From contig CALFNC010000294.1 of assembly GCA_937902605.1 (NCBI GenBank), positions 1-11,016 of the forward strand: a DNA stretch of 11,016 nucleotides, given 5' to 3'. Origin of the DNA: an uncultured Acidobacteriota bacterium (GTDB lineage Bacteria > Acidobacteriota > Thermoanaerobaculia > UBA5066). Below the pieces are notes generated by a model that saw nothing but the letters and a program-made list of their open reading frames with translations, was not told the DNA's origin and did not search any database. Below are positions 1 through 6,550 of this stretch, in pieces. Both the position numbers and the translations under genes were made by a program. Each line of letters opens with the position of its first letter. Position 1 is the first letter of the stretch.

Positions 1-1039
1 TCTTTGCGAAGAAGTCGTTGACCGGCATCTCCCGCATCTTCGCCATCACCTTGTCGGCGTCATCGGTCTTTGCCGCCTGGATCGCCTGGAAGTAGTGCAT
101 CAGCTCCGAGTAGACGCCGGCCTGGACCATCGTCGCCATCTTCTTGTGCTTCTCGAAGAACCGCTTCGACCACTTGCGGCTCTCCGCGTCCCTGTCCCAG
201 TAGAACGCGGTGGTCAGGTACATCCCCTTCGCCGTCGGGAGGCCCAGGCTGTGGATGTCCGACAGGAAGACGAGGAGGCCGGCGAGGCTCTGCTTCTTCG
301 TGATGCCGAACTCGTTTGCCTGCTTGATCGCGTTGATCGTGTCCGCGCCCGCGTTCGCGAGGCCGATGATCTTCGCCCCCGACGACTGCGCCTGCAGAAG
401 GTACGACGAGAAATCGGTCGTCGGGAACGGCGCCCGGACCTCGCCGAGGATCTTTCCGCCCGCCGCCGTGACGACCTTGGAGGTGTCGGACTGGAGCGAC
501 TTTCCGAAGACGTAGTCGGCGGTGATGAAGAACCAGCTGTTCCCGCCCTTCTGGACGACCGCCCGGCCCGTCCCCGCGGCCATCGAGTAGGTGTTGTAGG
601 TGTAGTGCACGTTGTAGGCCGTGCAATCTTTTCCCTCGATCGGCGTCGAGCCCGGCCCCGAGAGGAGCGTGATCCGCTTCTTCTCGGCGGCAACCGGCAT
701 GACGGCCAGCGCCGTCGAGCTCGTGACGAGATCGGCGATGGCGTCCACCTGCTGCTCGTCGAACCACTTCCGGGCGATGTTGGACGCGATGTCGGCCTTG
801 TTCTGATGGTCGGCACTGATGATGACGATGGGTTTGCCGAGCACCTTTCCGCCGAAGTCCTCCGCCGCCATCTGGGCGGCGACGACCGAACCCGGACCCG
901 CGAGGTCCGAGTAGGCGCCCGTCATGTCGGTGAGTACCCCCACCTTCACGACGTCGTTCGACACCTGGGCGGCGGCCGGAAAGGCCGCTAAGAGGGCCAG
1001 GGCCGCCACAATTGCGATATTCCGTTTCCCGTTTTTCAT
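1..1039 (-). CDS. Liv-type ABC transporter substrate-binding protein, 3' end outside window
   Basis: Periplasmic binding protein of the Leu/Ile/Val-binding (type I, LivK/LivJ-like) family; it captures the ligand and delivers it to a Liv-type permease. Translated by hand: 346 codons are present and the C-terminus lies beyond base 1. The N-terminus is a Sec signal peptide: basic MKNGKR, a hydrophobic stretch to about residue 23, and likely cleavage near AAA-Q. The mature part opens with VKVGVLTDMTGAYSDLAGPG, the usual first strand and ligand loop. Later family landmarks are AAEKKRITLLSGPGS (about 110-125) and FFITADYVFGKSL (about 165-180). The ATG is preceded by GGAGGT at 1044-1049, six bases or fewer upstream. 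It lies 32 bases downstream of the minus-strand livF-like gene, so it is the third visible gene of that operon. The ligand cannot be read from sequence. Family assignment is secure; the gene is incomplete only because of the window edge. Confidence 0.93.
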   Translation of the reverse strand, partial: MKNGKRNIAIVAALALLAAFPAAAQVSNDVVKVGVLTDMTGAYSDLAGPGSVVAAQMAAEDFGGKVLGKPIVIISADHQNKADIASNIARKWFDEQQVDAIADLVTSSTALAVMPVAAEKKRITLLSGPGSTPIEGKDCTAYNVHYTYNTYSMAAGTGRAVVQKGGNSWFFITADYVFGKSLQSDTSKVVTAAGGKILGEVRAPFPTTDFSSYLLQAQSSGAKIIGLANAGADTINAIKQANEFGITKKQSLAGLLVFLSDIHSLGLPTAKGMYLTTAFYWDRDAESRKWSKRFFEKHKKMATMVQAGVYSELMHYFQAIQAAKTDDADKVMAKMREMPVNDFFAK

Positions 1040-1066
1040 CTCGACCTCCATGTTCTGGTTGGCCCC

Positions 1067-1081
1067 GGGCGTCAGACGCCC
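1067..1081 (-). repeat. Perfect inverted repeat at livF stop / binding-protein junction
   Basis: GGGCGTC and GACGCCC are perfect 7-base arms around a single A. On the transcribed minus strand the element overlaps the livF stop codon (TGA at 1074-1072) and lies just upstream of the binding-protein start. No T-run follows, so it is not a classical terminator. As RNA the inner bases must form the loop, leaving a stem of about five GC pairs. It could affect mRNA processing or differential expression of the binding protein, but part of it is constrained by the livF coding sequence and chance is possible. Confidence 0.35.
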
Positions 1082-1794
1082 AGGAAGCGGTGAAGCTCGT
1101 CCATCCGGCCGCCGAGGTGGTCCCGCGGGACCATGTCGACGATCCGGCCGTGCTCGATCAGATAGTGGCGGTCGGCCAGCGGCGCCACGAAGCGAAAGTT
1201 CTGCTCCACGAGGATCATCGTGAAGCCCCGGTCCTTCAGGTCCCGAACGACCCGCCCCAGCGCCTGGACGATGACCGGCGCCAGACCCTCGGTCATCTCG
1301 TCGAGGAGGAGGAGCCGCGCTCCGATCCGAAGGATTCGGGCCATCGCCAGCATCTGCTGCTCGCCGCCCGAGAGACGCGTCCCCTGGCTCTTCCCGCGCT
1401 CGAGGAGGTTCGGGAACATCCCGTAGATCTCGTCGAGCGTCATCCCGCCGGATCCGACGGTCGGGAGGAGCGTCAGGTTCTCTTCGGCGGAGAGGCTCGC
1501 GAAGATGCCCCGCTCCTCCGGGCAGTAGCCGATGCCGAGATGAGCGATCCGATGGGAGGCCATCCGGATCGTCTCGCGTCCGTTCATCATCACGGACCCG
1601 GTCCGGCGGGGCACGAGGCCGAGGACCGACTTCAGCGTGGTCGTCCGCCCCGACCCGTTGCGGCCCAGCAGGGTCACCACCTCGCCGCGGCCCACGGTGA
1701 AGTCCACGCCGTGGAGGACGTGGGACTCCCCGTAGAACGCATGGAGGTCCGTCACCCGGAGCAGCTCGTGGCATGGTTCGAACGCGCTCGTCAC
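1072..1794 (-). CDS. livF: Liv-type ABC transporter ATP-binding protein (LivF-like) with Arg in Walker A
   Basis: Cytoplasmic ATPase subunit of a Liv/HAAT importer, 240 aa, normal LivF length. The order of motifs is standard. Walker A is GRNGSGRT at residues 44-51. The Q-loop region is GYCPEERGIF (89-98), the LivF-type replacement of glutamine. The signature is LSGGEQQ (141-147), Walker B is LLLLDEM (161-167), and VEQN replaces the H-loop, as usual in LivF. The odd point is R50 where the nucleotide-binding lysine is expected; the codon is CGG (1647-1645), two changes from AAG, so a single sequencing error does not explain it. DEM instead of DEP in Walker B is a milder change. The start is GTG, and GTGA at 1794-1791 overlaps the stop of the upstream livG-like gene, implying translational coupling. 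The LivF assignment is firm; whether ATP hydrolysis is normal is open. Confidence 0.93.
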   Translation of the reverse strand: MTSAFEPCHELLRVTDLHAFYGESHVLHGVDFTVGRGEVVTLLGRNGSGRTTTLKSVLGLVPRRTGSVMMNGRETIRMASHRIAHLGIGYCPEERGIFASLSAEENLTLLPTVGSGGMTLDEIYGMFPNLLERGKSQGTRLSGGEQQMLAMARILRIGARLLLLDEMTEGLAPVIVQALGRVVRDLKDRGFTMILVEQNFRFVAPLADRHYLIEHGRIVDMVPRDHLGGRMDELHRFLGV

Positions 1795-2546
1795 GCCTCG
1801 GCTCCGATGTACGCCTCGAGGACGGCGGGGTCCCGCGACACTTCTGCGTAGGTCCCTTCCGCGAGGACGGACCCCCTCGCGAGCACGGTGATCGTCTCCG
1901 ACAGGTCGGCGACGACCGACAGGTTGTGCTCGACCATCAGCACGGTCCGCCCCGCCGACACCCGACGGATCAGCTCCACGACGCGCCCAACGTCCTCGTG
2001 CCCCATCCCCTGCGTCGGCTCGTCCAGCAGGATCAGGTCCGGCTCGAGCGCGAGCGTCGTCGCCAGCTCGAGCGCGCGCTTGCGGCCGTACGGGAGCTCG
2101 ACCGTGACGGTGTGGGCGTGCGCCTCGAGGTCCACGGCCGCGAGCAGCTCGAGCGCTCTCGGGTGGAGCACCTCCAGGCTGTCCTGCGACTTCCAGAAAT
2201 GAAACGAGGTCTTGAGGCGTCGCTGGAGCGCCACCCGGACGTTCTCGAGGACCGTCAGGTTCGGAAAGACCGCGGAGATCTGGAAGGACCGGACGAGCCC
2301 CCGGCGCGCGACCTCCGCCGGCTCGAGCCGCGTCACGTCCTCGCCCCGGTAGACGATCGAGCCGGACGTCGCGGGGAGGAACCGCGTCAGGAGATTGAAC
2401 ACGGTCGTCTTCCCTGCTCCGTTCGGCCCGATCAGCGCGTGGATCGAGCCCCGCCTCACGCGGAGGTCGAGCCCCGAGACGGCGACGAACCCCTGGAACT
2501 CCTTCGTCAGTTCATGGGTCTCGAGGATCGCCTCATCCGGCGGCAT
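1791..2546 (-). CDS. livG: Liv-type ABC transporter ATP-binding protein (LivG-like)
   Basis: Second ATPase of the minus-strand Liv-type importer, 251 aa from the chosen start. Motifs: Walker A GPNGAGKTT (residues 40-48), Q-loop RSFQ (86-89), signature in the usual LivG form LPYGRK (141-146), Walker B LILLDEP (161-167) and H-loop VEHN (195-198). The C-terminus ends with EAYIGAEA, typical of the LivG/LivF fold. The frame stays open to a TTG at 2615, but those 23 extra residues look nothing like a LivG N-terminus, and family members begin about five residues before the ILETHELTK strand. I therefore chose the ATG at 2546. The only purine-rich ribosome-binding candidate (GGAGGGGAG) lies roughly 20 bases upstream, so the exact start is moderately uncertain. 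This is the first visible gene of its operon and faces the other transporter set across about 230 bases. Confidence 0.92.
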   Translation of the reverse strand: MPPDEAILETHELTKEFQGFVAVSGLDLRVRRGSIHALIGPNGAGKTTVFNLLTRFLPATSGSIVYRGEDVTRLEPAEVARRGLVRSFQISAVFPNLTVLENVRVALQRRLKTSFHFWKSQDSLEVLHPRALELLAAVDLEAHAHTVTVELPYGRKRALELATTLALEPDLILLDEPTQGMGHEDVGRVVELIRRVSAGRTVLMVEHNLSVVADLSETITVLARGSVLAEGTYAEVSRDPAVLEAYIGAEA

Positions 2547-2599
2547 GTACCGTCCAGCGGGCCGCGGCTCCCCTCCAAGGAAAGCACCACTTCTCTTCG

Positions 2600-2627
2600 A
2601 TCCTAGCGAGATCAAATTTCAAGTGAA
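2600..2627 (-). promoter_or_regulatory. Candidate minus-strand promoter
   Basis: On the minus strand TTCACT (2627-2622) and TAGGAT (2605-2600) are separated by 16 bases, each matching four of six sigma-70-type consensus positions. Transcription would begin roughly 40-50 bases upstream of the ATG at 2546 and downstream of the TTG at 2615. That agrees with the shorter livG start. The match is weak and found by eye only. Confidence 0.22.
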
Positions 2628-2636
2628 TGGATCGTA

Positions 2637-2657
2637 GACGCCGCCCCCGGGGGCGTC
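2637..2657. repeat. GC-rich palindrome in the divergent region
   Basis: GACGCC at the left edge is mirrored by GGCGTC at the right edge. The core at 2642-2655 (CGCCCCCGGGGGCG) is a perfect 14-base palindrome. It can be drawn as a nine-pair stem with a two-base bulge. It lies between the two candidate promoters, a position suiting an operator or another protein-binding site. It has no following T-run on either strand, so it does not look like a factor-independent terminator. Function is inferred from position only. Confidence 0.4.
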
Positions 2658-2706
2658 AACGGCCGTGGCGGCCCGCGCAAAAAGAACCGACCCGAAAAGG
2701 CCTCCC

Positions 2707-2733
2707 CTGAAAACGGTCGATGGACGGTACTAT
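2707..2733 (+). promoter_or_regulatory. Candidate plus-strand promoter for the transporter-ligase operon
   Basis: TACTAT at 2728-2733 is the best -10-like hexamer upstream of the plus-strand livG. CTGAAA at 2707-2712 gives a -35-like match at a short spacing of 15 bases. It would yield a leader of about 35 bases before the ATG at 2775. The spacing is suboptimal and the call rests on visual matching, so confidence is low. Confidence 0.25.
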
Positions 2734-2774
2734 ATGGTCTCCAAACGCCGGAAGAAATTCGCTCGGGGTAGTGC

Positions 2775-3578
2775 ATGACGAGTTCCTTGGAGAGGCCGGT
2801 CCAGCTCGCAGTCGAGAACATCAGCCTCCGCTTCGGAGGGGTCATGGCTCTGGGGGGTCTCGGCTTCTCGGTTCGCAATGGTGAGATCTTCTCGATCATC
2901 GGCCCGAACGGGGCCGGCAAGACGAGCATGCTCAACTGCATAAGCGGCCGGTATCAGCCACAGCGGGGCACCATCTCCTTCGATGGACACGACATCACCC
3001 ACCGCCCGCCCGCCGCCCGTGCGCGTCTGGGGATCGCGCGGACCTTTCAGAACATCGCCCTCTTCAAGGGGATGTCGGTCCTCGACAACCTCCTCATCGG
3101 ACGACACATTCACCTGAAGAGCGGGCTTCTCCGGGGTGGCTTCTATTTCGGCCCGTGCCAGAAGGAGGAGATCGAGCATCGCCGTATTGTCGAGGACATC
3201 GTCGACTTCCTAGAGATCGAGCACATCCGGAAGCGGATCGTCGGCACCCTCGCCTACGGTCTCCAAAAGCGGGTCGAGCTGGCCCGGGCGCTCGCGCTCA
3301 ACCCGAAGCTCATCCTCCTCGACGAGCCGATGGCCGGGATGAACCTCGAGGAGACCGAGGACATGGTCCGGTTCATCCTGGACATCAACCAGGAGCGCGG
3401 GATCACGGTGATCCTCGTCGAGCACGACATGGGAGTGGTCATGGACATCTCGGACCATCTCGTGGTCCTGAACTTCGGGGAGAAGATCGGGGAGGGATCG
3501 CCGGACGAGGTGCAGGCGGACCCGGAGGTTATCAAGGCCTATCTCGGCGGCGAAGACTCCGTCTTCCTCGGGCGTTGA
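2775..3578 (+). CDS. livG: Liv-type ABC transporter ATP-binding protein (LivG-like)
   Basis: Cytoplasmic ATPase of the plus-strand importer, 267 aa. Motifs: Walker A GPNGAGKTS (residues 43-51), Q-loop TFQN (90-93), LivG-type signature LAYGLQKRVE (159-168), Walker B LILLDEP (179-185) and H-loop VEHD with H217. An insertion rich in Gly/Phe (about 112-128) sits where LivG proteins carry their variable helical segment. The start is well fixed: an in-frame TAG at 2769-2771 lies two codons upstream and the next methionine (residue 24) is inside the domain. The ribosome-binding sequence is weak (GGGG about ten bases upstream). It is the first gene of the plus-strand operon, with only 14 bases to the acyl-CoA synthetase. 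Role inferred from family: powers import together with LivF through LivH/LivM. Confidence 0.95.
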   Translation: MTSSLERPVQLAVENISLRFGGVMALGGLGFSVRNGEIFSIIGPNGAGKTSMLNCISGRYQPQRGTISFDGHDITHRPPAARARLGIARTFQNIALFKGMSVLDNLLIGRHIHLKSGLLRGGFYFGPCQKEEIEHRRIVEDIVDFLEIEHIRKRIVGTLAYGLQKRVELARALALNPKLILLDEPMAGMNLEETEDMVRFILDINQERGITVILVEHDMGVVMDISDHLVVLNFGEKIGEGSPDEVQADPEVIKAYLGGEDSVFLGR

Positions 3579-3592
3579 GCGGGAGGATCGAG

Positions 3593-5560
3593 ATGGCCGA
3601 GCCGAGCAACGACACTCTGAACACACTGGATACCCTTCCCCGCCTCCTCCGGAGCAACGCCGCGAAGTACGGCGAGAGCAAGGTCGCCCTCCGCGAGAAG
3701 GAGTTCGGGGTCTGGCAGCCGTACACCTGGAAGGACTACCTCGAGCACGTCAAGTACTTCTCCCTCGGTCTCGTCTCCCTGGGACTGACCAAGGGAGACA
3801 CGATCTCCATCATCGGCGACAACCGGCCGGAGTGGCTCTTCGCCGAGCTCGCGGCCCAGAGCGCCCGGGCGATCGGGATCGGGATCTACCAGGACGCCAT
3901 CCTCAAAGAGGTGTCCTACATCATCAACCTCGCCGAGTCGAAGTTCATCGTCGCGGAGGACCAGGAGCAGGTCGACAAGATCCTGGACATGGGCGACGAG
4001 CTGACGACGGTGAAATTCATCGTCTACACCGACCCACGCGGGATGCGGAAGTACGACGACTCCCGGCTCGTCTACTTCCCGGAGGTCGAGGCCCGCGGAA
4101 AGGAGTTCGAGCAGGCGGACCCGGGCGGGTACGACCGGCTCGTCGACGCGACCGAGGCGGAGGACCCCACCCACATTTGCATCACGTCGGGGACGACCGG
4201 CAACCCGAAGCTGGCGGTCCTCTCCCACCGGAACATGCTCTCGATGGCCGCGAACCTCGGAAAGGTCGACCCGAAGCGCGAGACCGACGAGTTCGTCAGC
4301 TTCCTCCCTCTTCCCTGGGTGGGCGAGCAGATGATGAGCGTCGCGAGCGGGCTCCTCTTCGGGTTCACGGTGAACTTCCCCGAGGAGCCCGAGACCGCGA
4401 CCGAGAACATCCGCGAGATCGGCCCCCACATCCTCTTCAGCCCTCCCCGGGTCTGGGAGAACCTCGCCGCGACCGTCCAGGTAAAGATTCTGGACGCCTC
4501 GCCGCTCAAGCGCTTCCTCTATAACAAGTGCCTCCCGATCGGGTACGAATGGGCGGACCTCAAGTTCCAGAAGAAGACGCCGACCCTGGCCCAGAAGATC
4601 CGCTACTCCCTCGCCTACCTTCTCGTCTTCCGGTCGCTGAAGGACCGAATCGGCTTCACCCACATCCGCTCGGCCTCGACAGGGGGGGCCGCGCTGGGGC
4701 CCGACACGTTCCGTTTCTTTCACGCGCTAGGAGTCAACCTCAAGCAGATTTACGGTCAGACGGAGATCTTCGGCATCTCGTGCATTCACCGGGACGGCGA
4801 CGTCAACTTCGACTCCGTCGGGAAGCCGATCCCCGAGACCGAAATCCGCATCGACAATCCCGACCCGAAGGGGGTCGGCGAGGTGGTGTCGCGAAGCCCG
4901 GCGCTCTTCCAGGGCTACTACAAAGCCGAGGCCGCCACACGAGAGTCGATCGTGGACGGCTGGCTCCGCTCCGGCGATGCCGGGTATTTCGATGAGAACG
5001 GGCACCTCGTGATCATCGACCGGATGAAGGACATCATGACCCTCCGGAGCGGGGAGCGCTTCAGCCCGCAGTTCATCGAGAACAAGCTGAAGTTCAGCCC
5101 CTACATCAAAGAGGCCGTCTGCATCGGCCAGGGCCGAGACCTCGTGATCTCGCTCATTTGCATCGACTTCGGCATCGTCGGAAAGTGGGCGGAGGACCAC
5201 CGGATCGGATACACGACCTACACCGACCTCGCGTCGAAACCCGAGGTCTACGACTTCCTCGAGAAGGAAGTCCGCAAGGTCAACTCGACGCTCACCGGCT
5301 CCCAGCGAATCCGGAAGTTCGCCCTCCTCTACAAGGAGCTAGACGCAGACGACGACGAGCTGACGCGTACCCGAAAGGTCCGGCGCGGCTTCGTCGACCA
5401 GAAGTACGCCGACATCATCCAGGGCATCTACCAAGGACAGCCCCAAATCCGGATCGATGCCGTCATCAAGTACCAGGACGGGAAGACGTCGCAGCTGAAA
5501 ACCACGATTCAGGTTAGAGACCTCGGTGACCCCGGAGAGGTCCGGCCGGCCGTCGCCTGA
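3593..5560 (+). CDS. AMP-forming long-chain-type acyl-CoA synthetase
   Basis: ANL-superfamily ligase of the long-chain acyl-CoA synthetase (FadD15/FAA1-like) type, 655 aa; it activates a carboxylic acid to acyl-AMP and then acyl-CoA in the cytoplasm. Motifs: P-loop TSGTTGNPK (198-206), A5 YGQTE (387-391), A7 SGDAGYF (460-466, with D462 for ribose contact), hinge IDRMKD (475-480), and a C-terminal TRTRKVRR (591-598) with the catalytic-type lysine K595. The residue after the P-loop lysine is Leu rather than the usual Gly. A tail of about 45 residues follows the last family helix. The frame opens far upstream, but ATG 3593 is preceded by GGGAGG (3581-3586) at six-base spacing and starts 14 bases after livG, so the longer version is rejected. 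Its position inside the transporter operon suggests it activates the imported compound. The true substrate chain or ring cannot be read from sequence. Confidence 0.94.
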   Translation: MAEPSNDTLNTLDTLPRLLRSNAAKYGESKVALREKEFGVWQPYTWKDYLEHVKYFSLGLVSLGLTKGDTISIIGDNRPEWLFAELAAQSARAIGIGIYQDAILKEVSYIINLAESKFIVAEDQEQVDKILDMGDELTTVKFIVYTDPRGMRKYDDSRLVYFPEVEARGKEFEQADPGGYDRLVDATEAEDPTHICITSGTTGNPKLAVLSHRNMLSMAANLGKVDPKRETDEFVSFLPLPWVGEQMMSVASGLLFGFTVNFPEEPETATENIREIGPHILFSPPRVWENLAATVQVKILDASPLKRFLYNKCLPIGYEWADLKFQKKTPTLAQKIRYSLAYLLVFRSLKDRIGFTHIRSASTGGAALGPDTFRFFHALGVNLKQIYGQTEIFGISCIHRDGDVNFDSVGKPIPETEIRIDNPDPKGVGEVVSRSPALFQGYYKAEAATRESIVDGWLRSGDAGYFDENGHLVIIDRMKDIMTLRSGERFSPQFIENKLKFSPYIKEAVCIGQGRDLVISLICIDFGIVGKWAEDHRIGYTTYTDLASKPEVYDFLEKEVRKVNSTLTGSQRIRKFALLYKELDADDDELTRTRKVRRGFVDQKYADIIQGIYQGQPQIRIDAVIKYQDGKTSQLKTTIQVRDLGDPGEVRPAVA

Positions 5561-5591
5561 AGGCCGACACACCACGCAACCAGGAGGATCC

Positions 5592-6482
5592 GTGGAGTTC
5601 TACATCCAGCTCGTCATCTCCGGACTCGTCCTCGGGTCGATCTACGCGCTGGTGGCGCTCGGCTTAGCCATCATCTTCAAGTCGACGAGCGTCGTGAACT
5701 TCGCGCAGGGCGAGCTCCTGATGTTCGGGGCGTACTTCTGCTTCGCGATGGTCGTCCAGTACAAGGTCCCGTGGTTCTGGGCGTTCCTCCTGACCCTCGT
5801 CTTCTCCGTCTTGCTCGCCCTCCTCGTCGAACGGCTCGTCCTCCGGCCGATGATCGGCGAGCCGGTCATCTCCATCATCATGGTGACGATCGGCCTATCG
5901 TCGGTCCTTCGCAGCATCGTCACCGCCGTGTGGGGGACGCAGATTCAGGTCTACGAGCCGCCGCTCTTCCCCGAGACGACCGTGAACGTGATGGGGATCC
6001 CGATCAGTCAGGTCTATCTCTGGAGCTTCGGGCTCTCCGCGGTCCTGCTCGCGCTCTTCGGTGTCTTCTTCAAGTTCTCGAAGGCCGGAGTGGCGATGCG
6101 GGCGACGGCGTTCTCGAACCAGGTCGCCCTGTCGATGGGCATCCCGGTGAAGAACATCTTCGCCCTCGCCTGGTGCATCGCCTCGGTGGTCTCCGCGATC
6201 GGCGGGATCCTGATCGGCAGCATCAACGGCATCAACATTCAGCTCGGCTATTTCGGGCTGAAGGTCTTCCCGGCGGTCATCCTGGGCGGACTCGACTCGA
6301 TCCTGGGAGCCGCCCTCGGCGGGCTCATCGTGGGGGTCCTCGAGAATCTGTCGGACGGGGTCCTCAAGAGCGCGTTCGGCCTCCAGGGGATCAAGGAAGT
6401 CGCTCCCTTCGTCTTCCTCGTCATCATCCTGATGATCAAGCCCTACGGCCTCTTCGGGAAGAAGGAGATCGAGCGCGTATGA
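5592..6482 (+). CDS. livH: Liv-type ABC transporter permease (LivH-like)
   Basis: Inner-membrane permease, 296 aa, about eight hydrophobic segments. The first spans roughly residues 5-27 (IQLVISGLVLGSIYALVALG) and is followed by the family-typical NFAQGELLMFGAY. Near residues 178-200 is the cytoplasmic coupling-loop region (AMRATAFSNQVALSMGI), which contacts the ATPases, and the C-terminus ends in the usual LFGKKEIERV. Start: the frame extends upstream into the ligase gene, but GTG 5592 sits behind a consensus AGGAGG (5582-5587) at a spacing of four and gives the expected N-terminus VEFYIQ. It lies 31 bases after the ligase. Its stop overlaps a possible small reading frame (ATGA at 6479-6482). 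Confident family call; it pairs with the next permease to form the channel. Confidence 0.95.
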   Translation: MEFYIQLVISGLVLGSIYALVALGLAIIFKSTSVVNFAQGELLMFGAYFCFAMVVQYKVPWFWAFLLTLVFSVLLALLVERLVLRPMIGEPVISIIMVTIGLSSVLRSIVTAVWGTQIQVYEPPLFPETTVNVMGIPISQVYLWSFGLSAVLLALFGVFFKFSKAGVAMRATAFSNQVALSMGIPVKNIFALAWCIASVVSAIGGILIGSINGINIQLGYFGLKVFPAVILGGLDSILGAALGGLIVGVLENLSDGVLKSAFGLQGIKEVAPFVFLVIILMIKPYGLFGKKEIERV

Positions 6483-6550
6483 GGACCGACGGCCGGACTC
6501 GGGACCTTGGACGGGGTGAAGTTCTCGAAGCGGAGCGGGGCGACTCATGA
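6479..6550 (+). CDS. Possible 23-codon coupling ORF between livH and livM
   Basis: A reading frame beginning MRTDGRTRDL exactly fills the livH-livM gap. Its ATG overlaps the livH stop (ATGA 6479-6482), and its TGA overlaps the livM ATG (ATGA 6547-6550). AGGAG at 6463-6467 inside the livH end is a plausible ribosome-binding site 11 bases upstream. The peptide is highly charged with no hydrophobic segment and I recognise no family. The most likely role, if it is translated, is to carry ribosomes from livH to livM (translational coupling) rather than to make a functional protein. A chance open frame in GC-rich DNA is a real alternative. Confidence 0.3.
   Translation: MRTDGRTRDLGRGEVLEAERGDS

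Larger units (their letters stand above)
2547..2774. promoter_or_regulatory. Divergent intergenic control region
   Basis: This non-coding stretch separates the starts of the two livG-like genes, which point away from each other, so it should carry the promoters for both operons. It is less GC-biased than the genes, with A/T-rich patches near 2612-2630 and 2728-2735. It contains weak candidate promoters and a strong palindrome, listed separately. No riboswitch, tRNA or regulator gene was recognised here, and no regulator gene lies anywhere in the window. Confidence 0.6.

Noticed and set aside
95..991. 298-codon plus-strand frame over the minus-strand binding protein
   Set aside because: Arg-rich composition and no motif; the minus strand has a signal peptide and a Liv-type fold.
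2547..2615. Longer minus-strand LivG starting at TTG 2615
   Set aside because: The 23 added residues have no family counterpart and overlap the likely promoter; ATG 2546 gives the standard LivG beginning.
3155..3592. In-frame upstream extension of the acyl-CoA synthetase inside livG
   Set aside because: The extra residues overlap livG in another frame and are Pro/Arg/Gly-rich, whereas ATG 3593 has a strong ribosome-binding site and the right family N-terminus.
3539..4723. 394-codon reading frame antisense to the acyl-CoA synthetase
   Set aside because: Its product is rich in Arg, Glu, Asp, Leu and Val with no family motif, and the opposite strand carries an intact ligase with all core motifs. 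Long antisense frames are expected when codons end in G or C.
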